A stretch of 64,000 bases of DNA from Nemertoderma westbladi (Eukaryota > Xenacoelomorpha > Nemertodermatida > Nemertodermatidae). The notes under the pieces were generated by a model, which saw only the letters and a list, made by a program, of their open reading frames with translations, was not told where the DNA came from and did no database searches. The position numbers were made by a program, and so were the translations under genes. Below, piece after piece: positions 20,923 to 31,621 of this stretch. How positions within the stretch are numbered: the stretch's first letter is position 1; every line of letters begins with the position of its first letter. The stretch is from contig JAUCBJ010009087.1 of NCBI GenBank assembly GCA_032718475.1, forward strand, positions 25,124 through 89,123, given 5' to 3'.

Positions 20923-23900
20923 GGTATAAAATGTTAAAATAATAGAAGTTCGGAGCAGGTTGGTATAAAATGTTAAAATAATAGAAGTTCGGAGCAGGTT
21001 GGTATAAAACGTTAAAATAATAGAAGTTCGGAGCAGGTTGGTATAAAATGTTAAAATAATAGAAGTTCGGAGCAGGTTGGTATAAAATGTTAAAATAATA
21101 GAAGTTCGGAGCAGGTTGGTATAAAATGTTAAAATAATAGAAGTTCGGAGCAGGTTGGTATAAAATGTTAAAATAATAGAAGTTCGGAGCAGGTTGGTAT
21201 AAAACGTTAAAATAATAGAAGTTCGGAGCAGGTTGGTATAAAATGTTAAAATAATAGAAGTTCGGAGCAGGTTGGTATAAAATGTTAAAATAATAGAAGT
21301 TCGGAGCAGGTTGGTATAAAATGTTAAAATAATAGAAGTTCGGAGCAGGTTGGTATAAAATGTTAAAATAATAGAAGTTCGGAGCAGGTTGGTATAAAAT
21401 GTTAAAATAATAGAAGTTCGGAGCAGGTTGGTATAAAATGTTAAAATAATAGAAGTTCGGAGCAGGTTGGTATAAAATGTTAAAATAATAGAAGTTCGGA
21501 GCAGGTTGGTATAAAATGTTAAAATAATAGAAGTTCGGAGCAGGTTGGTATAAAATGTTAAAATAATTGAAGTTCGGAGCAGGTTGGTATAAAATGTTAA
21601 AATAATAGAAGTTCGGAGCAGGTTGGTATAGAATGTTAAAATAATAGAAGTTCGGAGCAGGTTGGTATAGAATGTTAAAATAATAGAAGTTCGGAGCAGG
21701 TTGGTATAAAATGTTAAAATAATTGAAGTTCGGAGCAGGTTGGTATAAAATGTTAAAATAATAGAAGTTCGGAGCAGGTTGGTATAGAATGTTAAAATAA
21801 TAGAAGTTCGGAGCAGGTTGGTATAAAATGTTAAAATAATTGAAGTTCGGAGCAGGTTGGTATAAAATGTTAAAATGATAGAAGTTCGGAGCAGGTTGGT
21901 ATAAAATGTTAAAATAATAGAAGTTCGGAGCAGGTTGGTATAAAATGTTAAAATAATAGAAGTTCGGACCAGGTTGGTATAAAATGTTAAAATAATAGAA
22001 GTTCGGAGCAGGTTGGTATAAAATGTTAAAATAATAGAAGTTCGGAGCAGGTTGGTATAAAATGTTAAAATAATAGAAGTTCGGAGCAGGTTGGTATAAA
22101 ATGTTAAAATAATAGAAGTTCGGAGCAGGTTGGTATAAAATGTTAAAATAATTGAAGTTCGGAGCAGGTTGGTATAAAATGTTAAAATAATAGAAGTTCG
22201 GAGCAGGTTGGTATAAAATGTTAAAATAATTGAAGTTCGGAGCAGGTTGGTATAAAATGTTAAAATAATAGAAGTTCGGAGCAGGTTGGTATAAAATGTT
22301 AAAATAATAGAAGTTCGGAGCAGGTTGGTATAAAATGTTAAAATAATAGAAGTTCGGAGCAGGTTGGTATAAAATGTTAAAATAATAGAAGTTCGGAACA
22401 GGTTGGTATAAAATGTTAAAATAATAGAAGTTCGGAGCAGGTTGGTATAGAATGTTAAAATAATAGAAGTTCGGAGCAGGTTGGTATAGAATGTTAAAAT
22501 AATAGAAGTTCGGAGCAGGTTGGTATAAAATGTTAAAATAATTGAAGTTCGGAGCAGGTTGGTATAAAATGTTAAAATAATAGAAGTTCGGAGCAGGTTG
22601 GTATAGAATGTTAAAATAATAGAAGTTCGGAGCAGGTTGGTATAAAATGTTAAAATAATTGAAGTTCGGAGCAGGTTGGTATAAAATGTTAAAATAATAG
22701 AAGTTCGGAGCAGGTTGGTATAAAATGTTAAAATAATAGAAGTTCGGAGCAGGTTGGTATAAAATGTTAAAATAATTGAAGTTCGGAGCAGGTTGGTATA
22801 AAATGTTAAAATAATAGAAGTTCGGAGCAGGTTGGTATAAAATGTTAAAATAATAGAAGTTCGGAGCAGGTTGGTATAAAATGTTAAAATAATAGAGGTT
22901 CGGAGCAGGTTGGTATAAAATGTTAAAATAATAGAAGTTCGGAGCAGGTTGGTATAAAATGTTAAAATAATAGTAGTTCGGAGCAGGTTGGTATAAAATG
23001 TTAAAATAATAGAAGTTCGGAGCAGGTTGGTATAAAATGTTAAAATAATAGAAGTTCGGAGCAGGTTGGTATAAAATGTTAAAATAATAGAAGTTCGGAG
23101 CAGGTTGGTATAAAATGTTAAAATAATAGAAGTTCGGAGCAGGTTGGTATAAAATGTTAAAATAATAGAAGTTCGGAGCTGGTTGGTATAAAATGTTAAA
23201 ATAATAGAAGTTCGGAGCAGGTTGGTATAAAATGTTAAAATAATAGAAGTTCGGAGCAGGTTGGTATAAAATGTTAAAATAATAGAAGTTCGGAGCTGGT
23301 TGGTATAAAATGTTAAAATAATAGAAGTTCGGAGCAGGTTGGTATAAAATTTACAAAATAATAGAAGTTCGGAGCAGGTTGGTATAAAATGTTAAAATAA
23401 TAGAAGTTCGGAGCAGGTTGTTATAAAATGTTAAAATAATAGAAGTTCGGAGCAGGTTGGTATAAAATGTTAAAATAATAGAAGTTCGGAGCAGGTTGGT
23501 ATAAAATGTTAAAATAATAGAAGTTCGGAGCAGGTTGGTATAAAATGTTAAAATAATAGAAGTTCGGAGCAGGTTGGTATAGAATGTTAAAATAATAGAA
23601 GTTCGGAGCAGGTTGGTATAAAATGTTAAAATAATAGAAGTTCGGAGCAGGTTGGTATAAAATGTTAAAATAATAGAAGTTCGGAGCAGGTTGGTATAAA
23701 ATGTTAAAATAATAGAAGCTCGGAGCAGGTTGGTATAAAATTTTAAAATAATAGAAGTTCGGAGCAGGTTGGTATAAAATGTTAAAATAATAGAAGTTCG
23801 GAGCAGGTTGGTATAAAATGTTAAAATAATAGAAGTTCGGAGCAGGTTGGTATAAAATGTTAAAATAATAGAAGCTCGGAGCAGGTTGGTATAAAATGTT

Positions 23901-23988
23901 AAAATAATAGAAGTTCGGAGCAGGTTGGTATAAAATGTTAAAATAATAGAAGTTCGGAGCTGGTTGGTATAAAATGTTAAAATAATAA
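20923..23988. repeat. 39-bp satellite, block B
   Basis: About 79 units of the same 39-bp repeat as block A. The sequence of rare variants from 21566 onward copies that of block A from 15991 at an offset of 5,575 bp (5,614 after one extra unit). It ends in a partial unit at about 23988, just before an exon-like segment. Confidence 0.99.
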
Positions 23989-24015
23989 ACATAAATTAAT
24001 TTATTATTAGATTAG

Positions 24016-24159
24016 GTGGACGAGTTGGAGCGAATGCAGGGCTCACTCGAGCTCGAGGTGATGGATGTCGAATAGGGAAGGATTTAGGAGCCACATTTAT
24101 TTACGGAAAAGGCGGAGATTTCCTAAACAACCCGATGATGTGGTTCATAAATCAATACG
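24016..24159 (+). CDS. Orphan exon of a flavin amine oxidase (polyamine oxidase / LSD-like family)
   Basis: A 144-bp open segment flanked by AG (24014-24015) and a good donor, CG|GTGAGA at 24160. Entering in phase with two bases, it reads (G)GRV at the start, then KDLGATFIYG and NNPMMWFINQY. In flavin amine oxidases the FAD-binding N-terminus carries RxGGRV followed some 20-30 residues later by a (D/E)LGA-x-x-(I/V)-x-G segment and an NP, which fits here. These enzymes oxidise polyamines, monoamines or methyl-lysine using FAD. The preceding exon (GxGxxG motif) was not found. The acceptor lies only about 28 bp after the satellite, and its pyrimidine tract is poor, so the array may sit in the intron or may have destroyed the gene. 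Confidence 0.6.
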
Positions 24160-25176
24160 GTGAGAGACATTATATATTTATTGTGATCATTTGTGGCATG
24201 TGCAGCTGAAACTTGGCTTGGTTGGCTTGTGTTAGACCACAGGTTGCGTTTTTGTAGGGAGAGATTAGGTTGGCAGTTCTCCAGTCTGCTGCAAGCGAAC
24301 AATCAGAAACTTGGCATACATGCAGTATGTACCAGAACACAGGCTGTATCGTTGTGATTACCCCATCTCCAGTCTTTCCCTTTCGTGTTATTGTTTATAA
24401 TTCTTACTTCCTGCTTGTTGTTTGTTACCTGGCACATGATATTTTGTGAGGTTTAAACCGTTTGCTATTTATTACCCGAATAATGTGAACGAATATAGAG
24501 GAAATCTGTATACATTTTGCTTAATTATATTGAGTTGACTTAATATATATCACGTGCTGCACGAAGTCCTCATCTCGCGTAAATATATATTTTGCGCTTT
24601 TCATGAACTTGTATTTTGAATTTAATTTTATGTGTAATATTTTTTCAGACGTTACGGCTCTGGGAAAGGGTGTGATTTCACTATTTTAATTTTTTAATTT
24701 TTCTGAATTAAAGTTATATAATATTATGTAAATTATTATAAATGATAATTTAGTAAATTATATTATTATAAATCAATACATTTATCAGCATTGGCTTAAT
24801 GTCAAAACGCCCTTTATCAATACAACATTACGTACCAGTTACAACAATAAAATTAATGACAAATACAATACCGGTACTAATCATATGCAAAATTACAGTA
24901 TATTTGGAAAGATTAATTTTGCATTAGGTCACTAAATTACTCAATTTTGTTTACAGAAACTATTGTTGATACAGTTAGAGTCTATAATATACCCTCCTTA
25001 TCAGTAGTTTGGAAGCAGATAGGCCTACTAATCATTTTACACCCATAACCAGAAAAACAAGATTTTAAATTATTCATCATTATTTCTTGCAATAACAATT
25101 AAGGTTCTTATTCCTACCACCACCAGCAGATAGATACAATATTTTTTATGTTGCCAAACGAACTTGCCCACAACTG
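24160..25176. other. Non-coding interval with intron-like sequence
   Basis: Between the oxidase-like exon and the aerolysin-like gene. T-rich, with no ORF of note apart from the possible exon at 24649. The part near 25050-25176 should contain the 3' UTR of the minus-strand gene; a near-consensus poly(A) signal (GAATAAG) is seen but no perfect AATAAA at the expected place. Confidence 0.5.
24649..24689 (+). CDS. Possible next exon of the amine-oxidase-like gene, short and ending in a stop
   Basis: The segment follows a strong acceptor (ATATTTTTTCAG at 24637-24648). Spliced to the donor at 24160 it keeps frame and adds about 14 residues before TAA at 24687-24689. This would truncate the oxidase very early, so either the gene is dead, this is a cryptic acceptor, or the exon ends earlier at the GGTGTGA near 24669. 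Low confidence. Confidence 0.25.
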
Positions 25177-26175
25177 TTAACCCTCGTCAGCAATCACTTC
25201 TATTTGACGGCCCGTTCCATCTACAGTGATAGAGCGGAATCTCTTGGCCTTTACGTGAAACGGCCCGTAGGTTCCTTGCGCCTGCTGGACGATGATATGT
25301 TTATGGGGTGGAACCTTTGTACCGGCTTGGGTAGTGACTTCCTGTGTCCAAGTTGCAGATGAAGTGGTCTTCCATTCATAACCAATAGAAGTTTCCACAT
25401 TTACCGAGAAAACCTCCTTAAACGAAGCTCCCACACTTACGGATAGACCGATATTGACCGTCCACTCATTGCCATGAGTAACACTTGAACCAATTTTCTC
25501 TTCGTAATTACAATGCGCTTCCCCTACCCCGTCAGTGTTATCGTATTCACAAACATTTTCCCATTTATCTGTCGCCTTCCACGTATACTTGTATCCTTTC
25601 TTCCATCCGTGGAACTCGGTGTATTCGGGATGATTGTATCGGTCTATTCTAGCGAGATTCACTTTGTTTCCGTCCCCAGAAGGATGAGCGTGGATGTACA
25701 GATTGCCGTCCGTCTCAGTTGTGATCCATAATTTATCCTCGGCGGAGTTCACCCACAACTTAAACTTTTCACTGTATCCAGGGTAGACACCATTAGAATC
25801 CCCCTTGATGCAATCCCCTCCATAAACACAAGTTATGCCTGTTTTACGTGTCAGATACTTTCCGCGAGAGGTTTTTATGGTCACACGATTTGAGCCGTCT
25901 CCAAGAAATTCAACATCGAAACGTTCTGGGTCTTTAGCACAGTTGCTACAACGGTTGTACAAAAATAAATCATCATCTTGTGCCGTTACGAACTTATCGT
26001 GGTGGGAGATTAGTATGATCCTATCGTTGCCCACATTTAACGAGCCTACACTGTCTGAATATCCGATGTTGAACCTCCATAGCTGTTCTCTATTTGTGAC
26101 GAGACTCGTGCCAGGCGGACCACCATATCCTTCTTCGAAGAATCCTAATAATAACAATGTGAAAATCACGTGCAT
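25177..26175 (-). CDS. Secreted aerolysin-like pore-forming protein with fascin-like beta-trefoil N-terminus
   Basis: 332 residues, single exon in view. The first ATG is at 26175; the longer frame to 26187 begins with GTG preceded by an in-frame TAA, so the ATG is preferred. Residues 1-18 are a signal peptide (VIFTLLLLGFF, cleavage near GYG). Residues about 45-190 look like a beta-trefoil/fascin-type fold (GKYL at 105-108), probably binding sugar or lipid. Residues about 196-332 match the aerolysin/ETX-MTX2 module: Ser/Thr-rich alternating strands (about 230-285, the likely membrane-inserting hairpin), then TKVPPHKH and YGPFHVKAKRFRS. Six cysteines (76/79, 116/122, 209/222) could form three close disulfides. 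The family oligomerises on membranes; in animals such proteins act in immunity, feeding or venom. Which role applies here is unknown. The ORF appears intact. Confidence 0.85.
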   Translation of the reverse strand: MHVIFTLLLLGFFEEGYGGPPGTSLVTNREQLWRFNIGYSDSVGSLNVGNDRIILISHHDKFVTAQDDDLFLYNRCSNCAKDPERFDVEFLGDGSNRVTIKTSRGKYLTRKTGITCVYGGDCIKGDSNGVYPGYSEKFKLWVNSAEDKLWITTETDGNLYIHAHPSGDGNKVNLARIDRYNHPEYTEFHGWKKGYKYTWKATDKWENVCEYDNTDGVGEAHCNYEEKIGSSVTHGNEWTVNIGLSVSVGASFKEVFSVNVETSIGYEWKTTSSATWTQEVTTQAGTKVPPHKHIIVQQAQGTYGPFHVKAKRFRSITVDGTGRQIEVIADEG

Positions 26176-26187
26176 TTTAAAAATCAC

Positions 26188-26499
26188 CTTTTATTATATT
26201 TTTTGATAAATTTATATCTAAAAAACTGCTATAAAGAGTACTTGCGTGATATACAACAGCTACAATAATAATATTATAAGGATAGGGTTATATAGGTACA
26301 TATATACAATGGCTACTGATATAGTAAAGAAAAGTTATAGGAGATTAGAAATAAGAAGCACTGGAGGCGTGGAAACATCTCTTGGCTGTTGTTACATGTG
26401 TTTCGGACCATCCGAATTATATTCTCTGCTGTCCTATTTGAACCACATGTCGCAGTGTCCGAATGGATACACCGCCTGAACTGACTTCACAATAGTGTT
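26188..26499. other. Upstream region of the aerolysin-like gene
   Basis: AT-rich, about 310 bp. On the minus strand it contains TATA-like runs (ATATAAATTTATC near 26207-26219; TTTATAGC near 26229-26236) about 35-60 bp before the ATG, so a short leader and promoter are possible. The plus-strand ORF at 26246-26479 shows no recognisable domain. Confidence 0.4.
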
Positions 26500-26639
26500 T
26501 TGCAGCGTAACAGCATAATGGAGGTGCCACCTCTGATTGCATAGACCCTCTTACTAAGGCAAATCTGGTCCTGTAACTAGGACCCCCTTCGTTCTGGGAT
26601 AAGGACGCCCTTGGTCCTGGATTACGGACCCATATACTT

Positions 26640-26880
26640 GGCTGCAGGGGTATATGGCCTGGCCAGGCAGATGGTGATCTACCAATGGCTGGTCAGGAGT
26701 AGAGTGTTCTCATGTCCACTCTGAGTTGAGTGCACTTCACTGTGCGCGACCTGCACCTGGCAGCAGGGGTACAGGGCATGGCCCAGCAGATGAGCTGCAC
26801 AGCCAATAGTGGGTCATGTGCGTCAGAGTAGATATGGGTGATGGGCCTCATATCTGACTCCACTGCGACACCCACCCTGT
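26640..26880 (+). repeat. Degenerate 120-bp direct repeat in the LINE 5' region
   Basis: Segments starting near 26640 and 26759 share GCAGGGGTA, GGCCTGGCCAG/GGCATGGCCCAG, CAATGGCTGGTCA/CAATAGTGGGTCA and AGAGTAGA in order. Such monomers are common in LINE 5' promoter regions. This is by-eye alignment. Confidence 0.5.
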
Positions 26881-27219
26881 GGAATGGCAAACCAGGATGT
26901 GGTATTTGGCCCGAGAGCTGACTTGGCAAAAAAGCACCCCCAACCCCCCACTATGGATTAAATTATTAATGCGGAGGTCCGGCCACTAGAGGCCAGTGGA
27001 ATTTACGGACACAATAGGCCTCACAGGCGTCAGTTATCTCCTGATCGGCTGTCTGTCTCACCCCCTACTGGAGAGAGAGCAGCCAACGATTCTTTGAGTC
27101 CCTTTCCTGATGACCTTTCTGGGCCAAACCCTGGGTCACCAGGGAGTCCAGATTGTGGGGTGGAGAGAGATTCTGGAGTTGGAGGCTACTCTCATGTTCC
27201 ACCCGACCAACCAAGCCAT

Positions 27220-28190
27220 TGGTGAATCTGAGGCAAGTCACCAGAGTAGCCCCAGTTAACACCCTAACACTCGGATCCCCAATGCGATGCGGTGAACTGA
27301 CTAACTTGGCAGATAAGCATACTGATAGCGCAGTGGGTGTTCAAGAGCACCGAATGCAGACATGACAGACTGATGAGGTTCTGATTAAGGACATGGGGGG
27401 CGGCTAGCGACTCGCTCTCGCTTCAGCAGATGATAGTGGCAATGGTGGAATTGGTCTATTGATGAATCCAACAGCACATGCAGCATTGGACAAAATAGAC
27501 CAAATCTCTAACCGCATCATCCTTTGCCACTTCTCATGTTCTGGAGACTGGTTAAGAAGTTTCCTAAGGTGGTTCTGATTGAGTGCTATTCACCAACTAG
27601 TGTTGCCCCAGTAGAGGAGGTGGAAAACTATCACAATCACATCTACAAGAAGCTACTGGTGAAGTGGTTCAGCATGCATTCTTAACAATCCTGGTTCCGT
27701 TCATCTTCAGGATTTTATCTCTGGAAATGGATTGTTTTCGGCTGGAACCCAGTTCAAGAAGCGAACTGGAAAGCTATGGACTCATAGTGGACCCAGTGGT
27801 CACAAGTCCCAGATAGACCATATTCAGTTTCGTAGGAAATACAGGAGCTCTATACAAGACTGTAATGCATTTACACTTCGATCCTTCTCCAGTGATCACC
27901 GCCTTATTGTGGCCAAGGTAAGACTTAGTCTGCGTGCTAGCAGAACAACGAAATCTGCCTCGCCGCGGCATGACTGGTCCTCTCTGTTGCAACAGCCAAG
28001 TGTGAGATCCAGCTTCACACTACAGCTGTGCAACAGGTATGAGGCTCTTGCCTCTGAGGCGGCAGATCACTGTGAGGGCTATACTGCCTTTACAGAAGCA
28101 GTTAAGTTAGCAACTGCAGAAACAGTTCTTGTATACCCTCGTAACAGGAAAAAGGCCCCTTGGACTGACAACAAAGTTCAGAAGTGCTGA
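27220..28190 (+). pseudogene. LINE AP-endonuclease domain remnant
   Basis: Recognisable blocks in three frames: ELTNLADKHTDSAVGVQEHR (start of the nuclease; the Glu of QEHR is the metal ligand) at about 27292-27350, then GGIGLLMNPTAHAAL near 27445-27490, and KLWTHSGPSG, QIDHIQFRRK and SSDHRLIVAKV between 27732 and 27930, holding the C-terminal Asp and the catalytic SDH motif. The block 27732-28190 is open for 152 codons and continues into the linker before the reverse transcriptase. Stops and frameshifts between the blocks make it inactive. The enzyme would nick target DNA to prime reverse transcription. Confidence 0.75.
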
Positions 28191-28199
28191 AATGACCTT

Positions 28200-29776
28200 T
28201 ATAAGGCACAGAAACAGTCCCGACTCAAACAGACTACAGCGGCCAAGAATGCAGTTAAGGCTGCATCTAGGTCCCTGAACAGGCAGTACTCTGTTAATTT
28301 ACAGGAGCTAATAAACCAACAGGTTGATGCCATCAATGATGCTGACGACAGCAGGCAATCATCCCAGGCATGGAAATCGATCAATCTGCTTACTGGGCGG
28401 AAAAGCCAACCAACCACCAAGGTTAAGGCTGAATCACCAGCTGATCGCCTCAATGGTTGGAAGGCCCACTTTAAAAAGCTCCTCAATAATGACAGGGTAT
28501 TGCCTGATAACTTTATAGAAGTAAAAGTGTCTGAGTCTGTACTGCCAGATATTCCCATTGGTGATATCTCCTTTGCAGAAGTGAAGGCTGCTGCAAAGAG
28601 CATTAAGACCAATCGTGCCAGTGGAGTAGATGGTGTTCCCCCTGAGGTCTTTAAAATACCTGAGTGTTTAAAGCTCATCTATCCCATCATAGTAGACATG
28701 TACAGAACAACAAGAGTCCCACAAGAAATGAAAACAAATAAGTTGGTGCCATTTCCCAAGAATGACAACCTAACACTCTATGGTTATTTTCGCGGAATCT
28801 CATTGATCTCGATTGCTGCAAAGCTATACAATAGAATTCTATTAAATCGCCTCAGGGATCCCATTTAGAGACTGCTGCGTGGAACTCAGAGTGGGTTCTG
28901 TAAAGGTCGTGGGACCATGGAGCAAATTTTGGCACTTAGAAGGATAATTGAAGATTTATTAAAGAAGAAAGGCCTTTGATTCAGTCTCTCGCACAAGTAT
29001 GTACAGTAGTGTACAGCATACTTTCACCGTATGGGATCCTGAAAAATTATTGCAGCAATCAGATCAGTATACGATGGTTCAACAACATTTGTGTCTTCTG
29101 TTGACGGTGACACAGAACAAGTGTTATGGGGCGTCCTCCAGGGAGACACACTTGCACCATCCTTGTTCATAATTGTGGTTGACTATGTTCTACGTCTACG
29201 CATGTCCTTAGATCATTAAATGCGATTCCTGATAAAATTATTGCAGCAATCAGATCAGTATACGATGGTTCGACAACATTTGTGTCTACTATTGACGGTC
29301 ACACAGAACCATTCGAAGTGTTATGGGGAGTTCTCCAGGGAGACACACTTGCGCCATTCTTGTTCATAATTGTGGTTGATTATGTTCTAGGCATGTCCTT
29401 AGATCATCATAATGATGATGGGGTGATGATAACTCCACCTACTGGCTCCAGAAGTCGAGGAAATCCTGCCAAGTACCTAACTGATCTAGACTTTGCTGAT
29501 GACTTAGGAGTACTCTCAGAATCACTACAGGGAGCCCAACGGCTCCTTAGCTCATTAGAACAGGATGCTTCCAGTGTTCGTCTTTTTATTATCTCCAAAA
29601 AGACCAAAATTTTGACAGTAAACTTTGAAAGTCCTCAGCAAGTCTCTGACTGGATGGGCATAAGCTCAAAGGATGGTATGCTTGAGCATGTGGATGACTT
29701 CTGTTACCTGGGATCATGGAACCGGAAGTCATGTGAGGACCTTCGAATACGTAAGGGAAAGGCATCTAACTGCTGA
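28200..29776 (+). pseudogene. LINE reverse transcriptase remnant
   Basis: 28500-28868 encodes the fingers (NRASGVDGVPPEVFKIPE, then YFRGISLISIAAKLYNRILL). After a frame break, 29282-29776 encodes motif B as GVLQGDTLAPFLFI, motif C as LDFADDLG with both catalytic Asp, and the thumb start SKKTKIL, ending at DDFCYLGSW. Motif A lies in the damaged stretch about 28960-28990 (KAFDSVS-like). Part of the palm, including motif B, is tandemly duplicated (29047-29402). In-frame stops and shifts show that it is dead. Confidence 0.8.
29047..29402 (+). repeat. 191-bp tandem duplication within the LINE reverse transcriptase
   Basis: The palm segment starting ATTATTGCAGCAATCAGATC occurs at about 29047 and 29238, offset 191 bp, and includes the LQGDTLAP coding block twice. 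Copies differ by several substitutions and small indels, so it is not a recent assembly echo. Confidence 0.9.
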
Positions 29777-30150
29777 GGACACCAAATCTCTGGATGGCAC
29801 ATTCACAAGAATGCTACGCCGGGTTCACTGTTTCAAGTAGATTGCACACATCTCCAACCAGACACTATTTAACATTGGAGGTATCTCATTGATTCCCCCA
29901 AGCTTGACACTAGAACAAAGCCGCCTCCGCTTTGCAGGACATTGCTTTGACATCGTGAGGACTAGCCAGTACATAATCCTGTGCTTTGGCAGCCCCATGG
30001 AGTGAATAGGCATGGTGGACAGCCCATGACTTTCTTGAGACGCATCTTAAAGGACACTGGCCTTGAAGATGCGGGTGAATTAGCAAATGTCATGGGTGAT
30101 AGGGATTTGTGGCGGCGCAAGTTTGTTGACAAGCCAGCACAGCATTCTTA
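29777..30150 (+). pseudogene. LINE C-terminal domain remnant
   Basis: Reading frames after 29776 still show FTRMLRRVHC, LRFAGHC and a final segment around 30060-30120 that matches the equivalent part of the fragment at 37129-37755 (which has RLRFSGHYCWR and ENREAWKDL). Multiple stops. Confirms that the two elements are relatives. Confidence 0.65.
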
Positions 30151-30492
30151 AAAATGCTGCAAAGCAGCATGCCGATCCTAGTAGTACTAGTAGGCAGCAT
30201 AGCTTCAGATCCGACTAAATGCTGTAGATATTTGCACTGAGGTGTCTCTATTGTATATCTTAAGAAAACAGTGCTCATTGAAACACAGCCGGTACAATGG
30301 GAACCTGGATTCTGCAGCAGGAGTAAATAAATAGTTGGATAGTTATGGAGTGTACACCCTTGGGAGTTAGTGTGGTGACCTCCCTACTCCCTACCTTATA
30401 GGTAACAGCCAAGAGAGAGAGAGCAGTTTTCGCTTTGCCTCCGGTGTTTCGCGATTATCACGTTCAGCTTTACTTTATTATTATTAACTTTA

Positions 30493-31020
30493 TTTTCCCA
30501 AAGGAATGCCTGTTCGCCACCATGGGCGATCTCCCACAGTAAACCCTTCCACTGTTTCCTAAAGGAATGCCTGTTCACCACCATGGGTGATCTTTCACAG
30601 TAAACCCTTCCACTGTTTCCTAAAGGAATGCCTGTTCACCACCATGGGTGATCTTCCACAGTAAACCCTTCCACTGTTTCCTAAAGGAATGCCTGTTCAC
30701 CACCATGGGTGATCTTCCACAGTAAAACCTTCCACTCTGTTAACTAAAGGAATGCCTGTTCACCACCATGGATGATCTTCCACAGTAAACCCTTCCACTG
30801 TTTCCTAAAGGAATGCCTGTTCACCACCATGGGTGATCTTCCACGGTAAACCCTTCCATTCTGTTTCCTAAAGGAATGCCTGTTCACCACCAGCGGTGAC
30901 CTTCCACAGTAAACCCTTCCACTCTGTTTCCTAAAGGAATGCCTGTTCACCACCATGGGTGATCTTCCACAGTAAACCCTTCCACTGTTTCCTAAAGGAA
31001 TGCCTGTTAAGCACCATGGG
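30493..31020. repeat. 61-63-bp tandem repeat, about 8-9 copies
   Basis: Units carry CCTAAAGGAATGCCTGTTC, CACCACCATGGGTGATC and CAGTAAACCCTTCCACT. Some copies have an extra CT before GTTTCC, which changes unit length from 61 to 63. The first and last units are diverged. CCATGG sits in a near-palindromic core (TCACCACCATGGGTGA). ORFs across it are repeat shadows. Confidence 0.97.
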
Positions 31021-31621
31021 TGTAGCGTATTTATACAAATTCAACATGAGAATCGCCAGGTTGTCAATATATAACACGGGATTTTCATGTTTCCTTTCGA
31101 TCAAATAATTCTCTGTTAATCACGTTTATTTCATTATGGGATTCGTCAGATTTATAAATGTACAACTTGTTTGATGATTTTATTTACATTTAACCATTAT
31201 TCTGATAATTGCTGAGAATTATTGCCATTGATTAATTGCTACACATTAACTCTACTTGTGAATTAACATGTTTCATTAGTAAGTATTGCGTCATTATGAT
31301 GACTCATCGATTCAAACCGAAATGAATCGCATGTCGATTATTCGCATGCACCATATTGGTGGACTACACGCAAGTAGAGGTTACTGTAAGCAATTCAAGT
31401 TTATAAAATAGAATGAAGCGTGCTGGGTTACAGAGACTGATTTTCTAACCAAAATAATAAACGATGTTGTTTCCAATTGAGGGAAATGAGCAGATTACTA
31501 ACAGAGACACGCATTTTGAGGGCGAAGATTTCTCCGGGCGAAGATTGGACGGGGGCGAAGTTTGCTGCGTACCGAAACCTCGTACTGACGCAGCCCAGGA
31601 CACAGAATTTACTTTTAATGT
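31021..31621. other. Unassigned non-coding stretch
   Basis: About 600 bp between the 61-bp and 13-bp arrays. AT-rich at first, with a GC-richer end (GGGCGAAGATT twice near 31520 and 31538). No gene, RNA or transposon signature seen. Confidence 0.5.

Larger units (their letters stand above)
26500..30330 (+). mobile_element. Broken APE-type LINE (about 3.8 kb)
   Basis: From left to right on the plus strand: a GC-rich 5' region with a degenerate 120-bp repeat, an AP-endonuclease remnant, reverse transcriptase, and a C-terminal domain, followed by a 3' tail with AGTAGTACTAGTAG. Frame is lost many times. The last domain is of the same family as the fragment at 37108-37764. It resembles RTE-group or related LINEs; the clade is not certain. 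The ends are estimates. Confidence 0.8.

Noticed and set aside
26176-26187. Start of the aerolysin-like protein at 26187
   Set aside because: That codon is GTG and is preceded by an in-frame TAA; the ATG at 26175 directly precedes the signal peptide.
26246-26479. 77-codon plus-strand ORF
   Set aside because: No homology signal; overlaps the probable promoter of the aerolysin-like gene.
30396-30956. Minus-strand ORFs with repeated NRHSFRKQ
   Set aside because: Translation of the 61-bp repeat.
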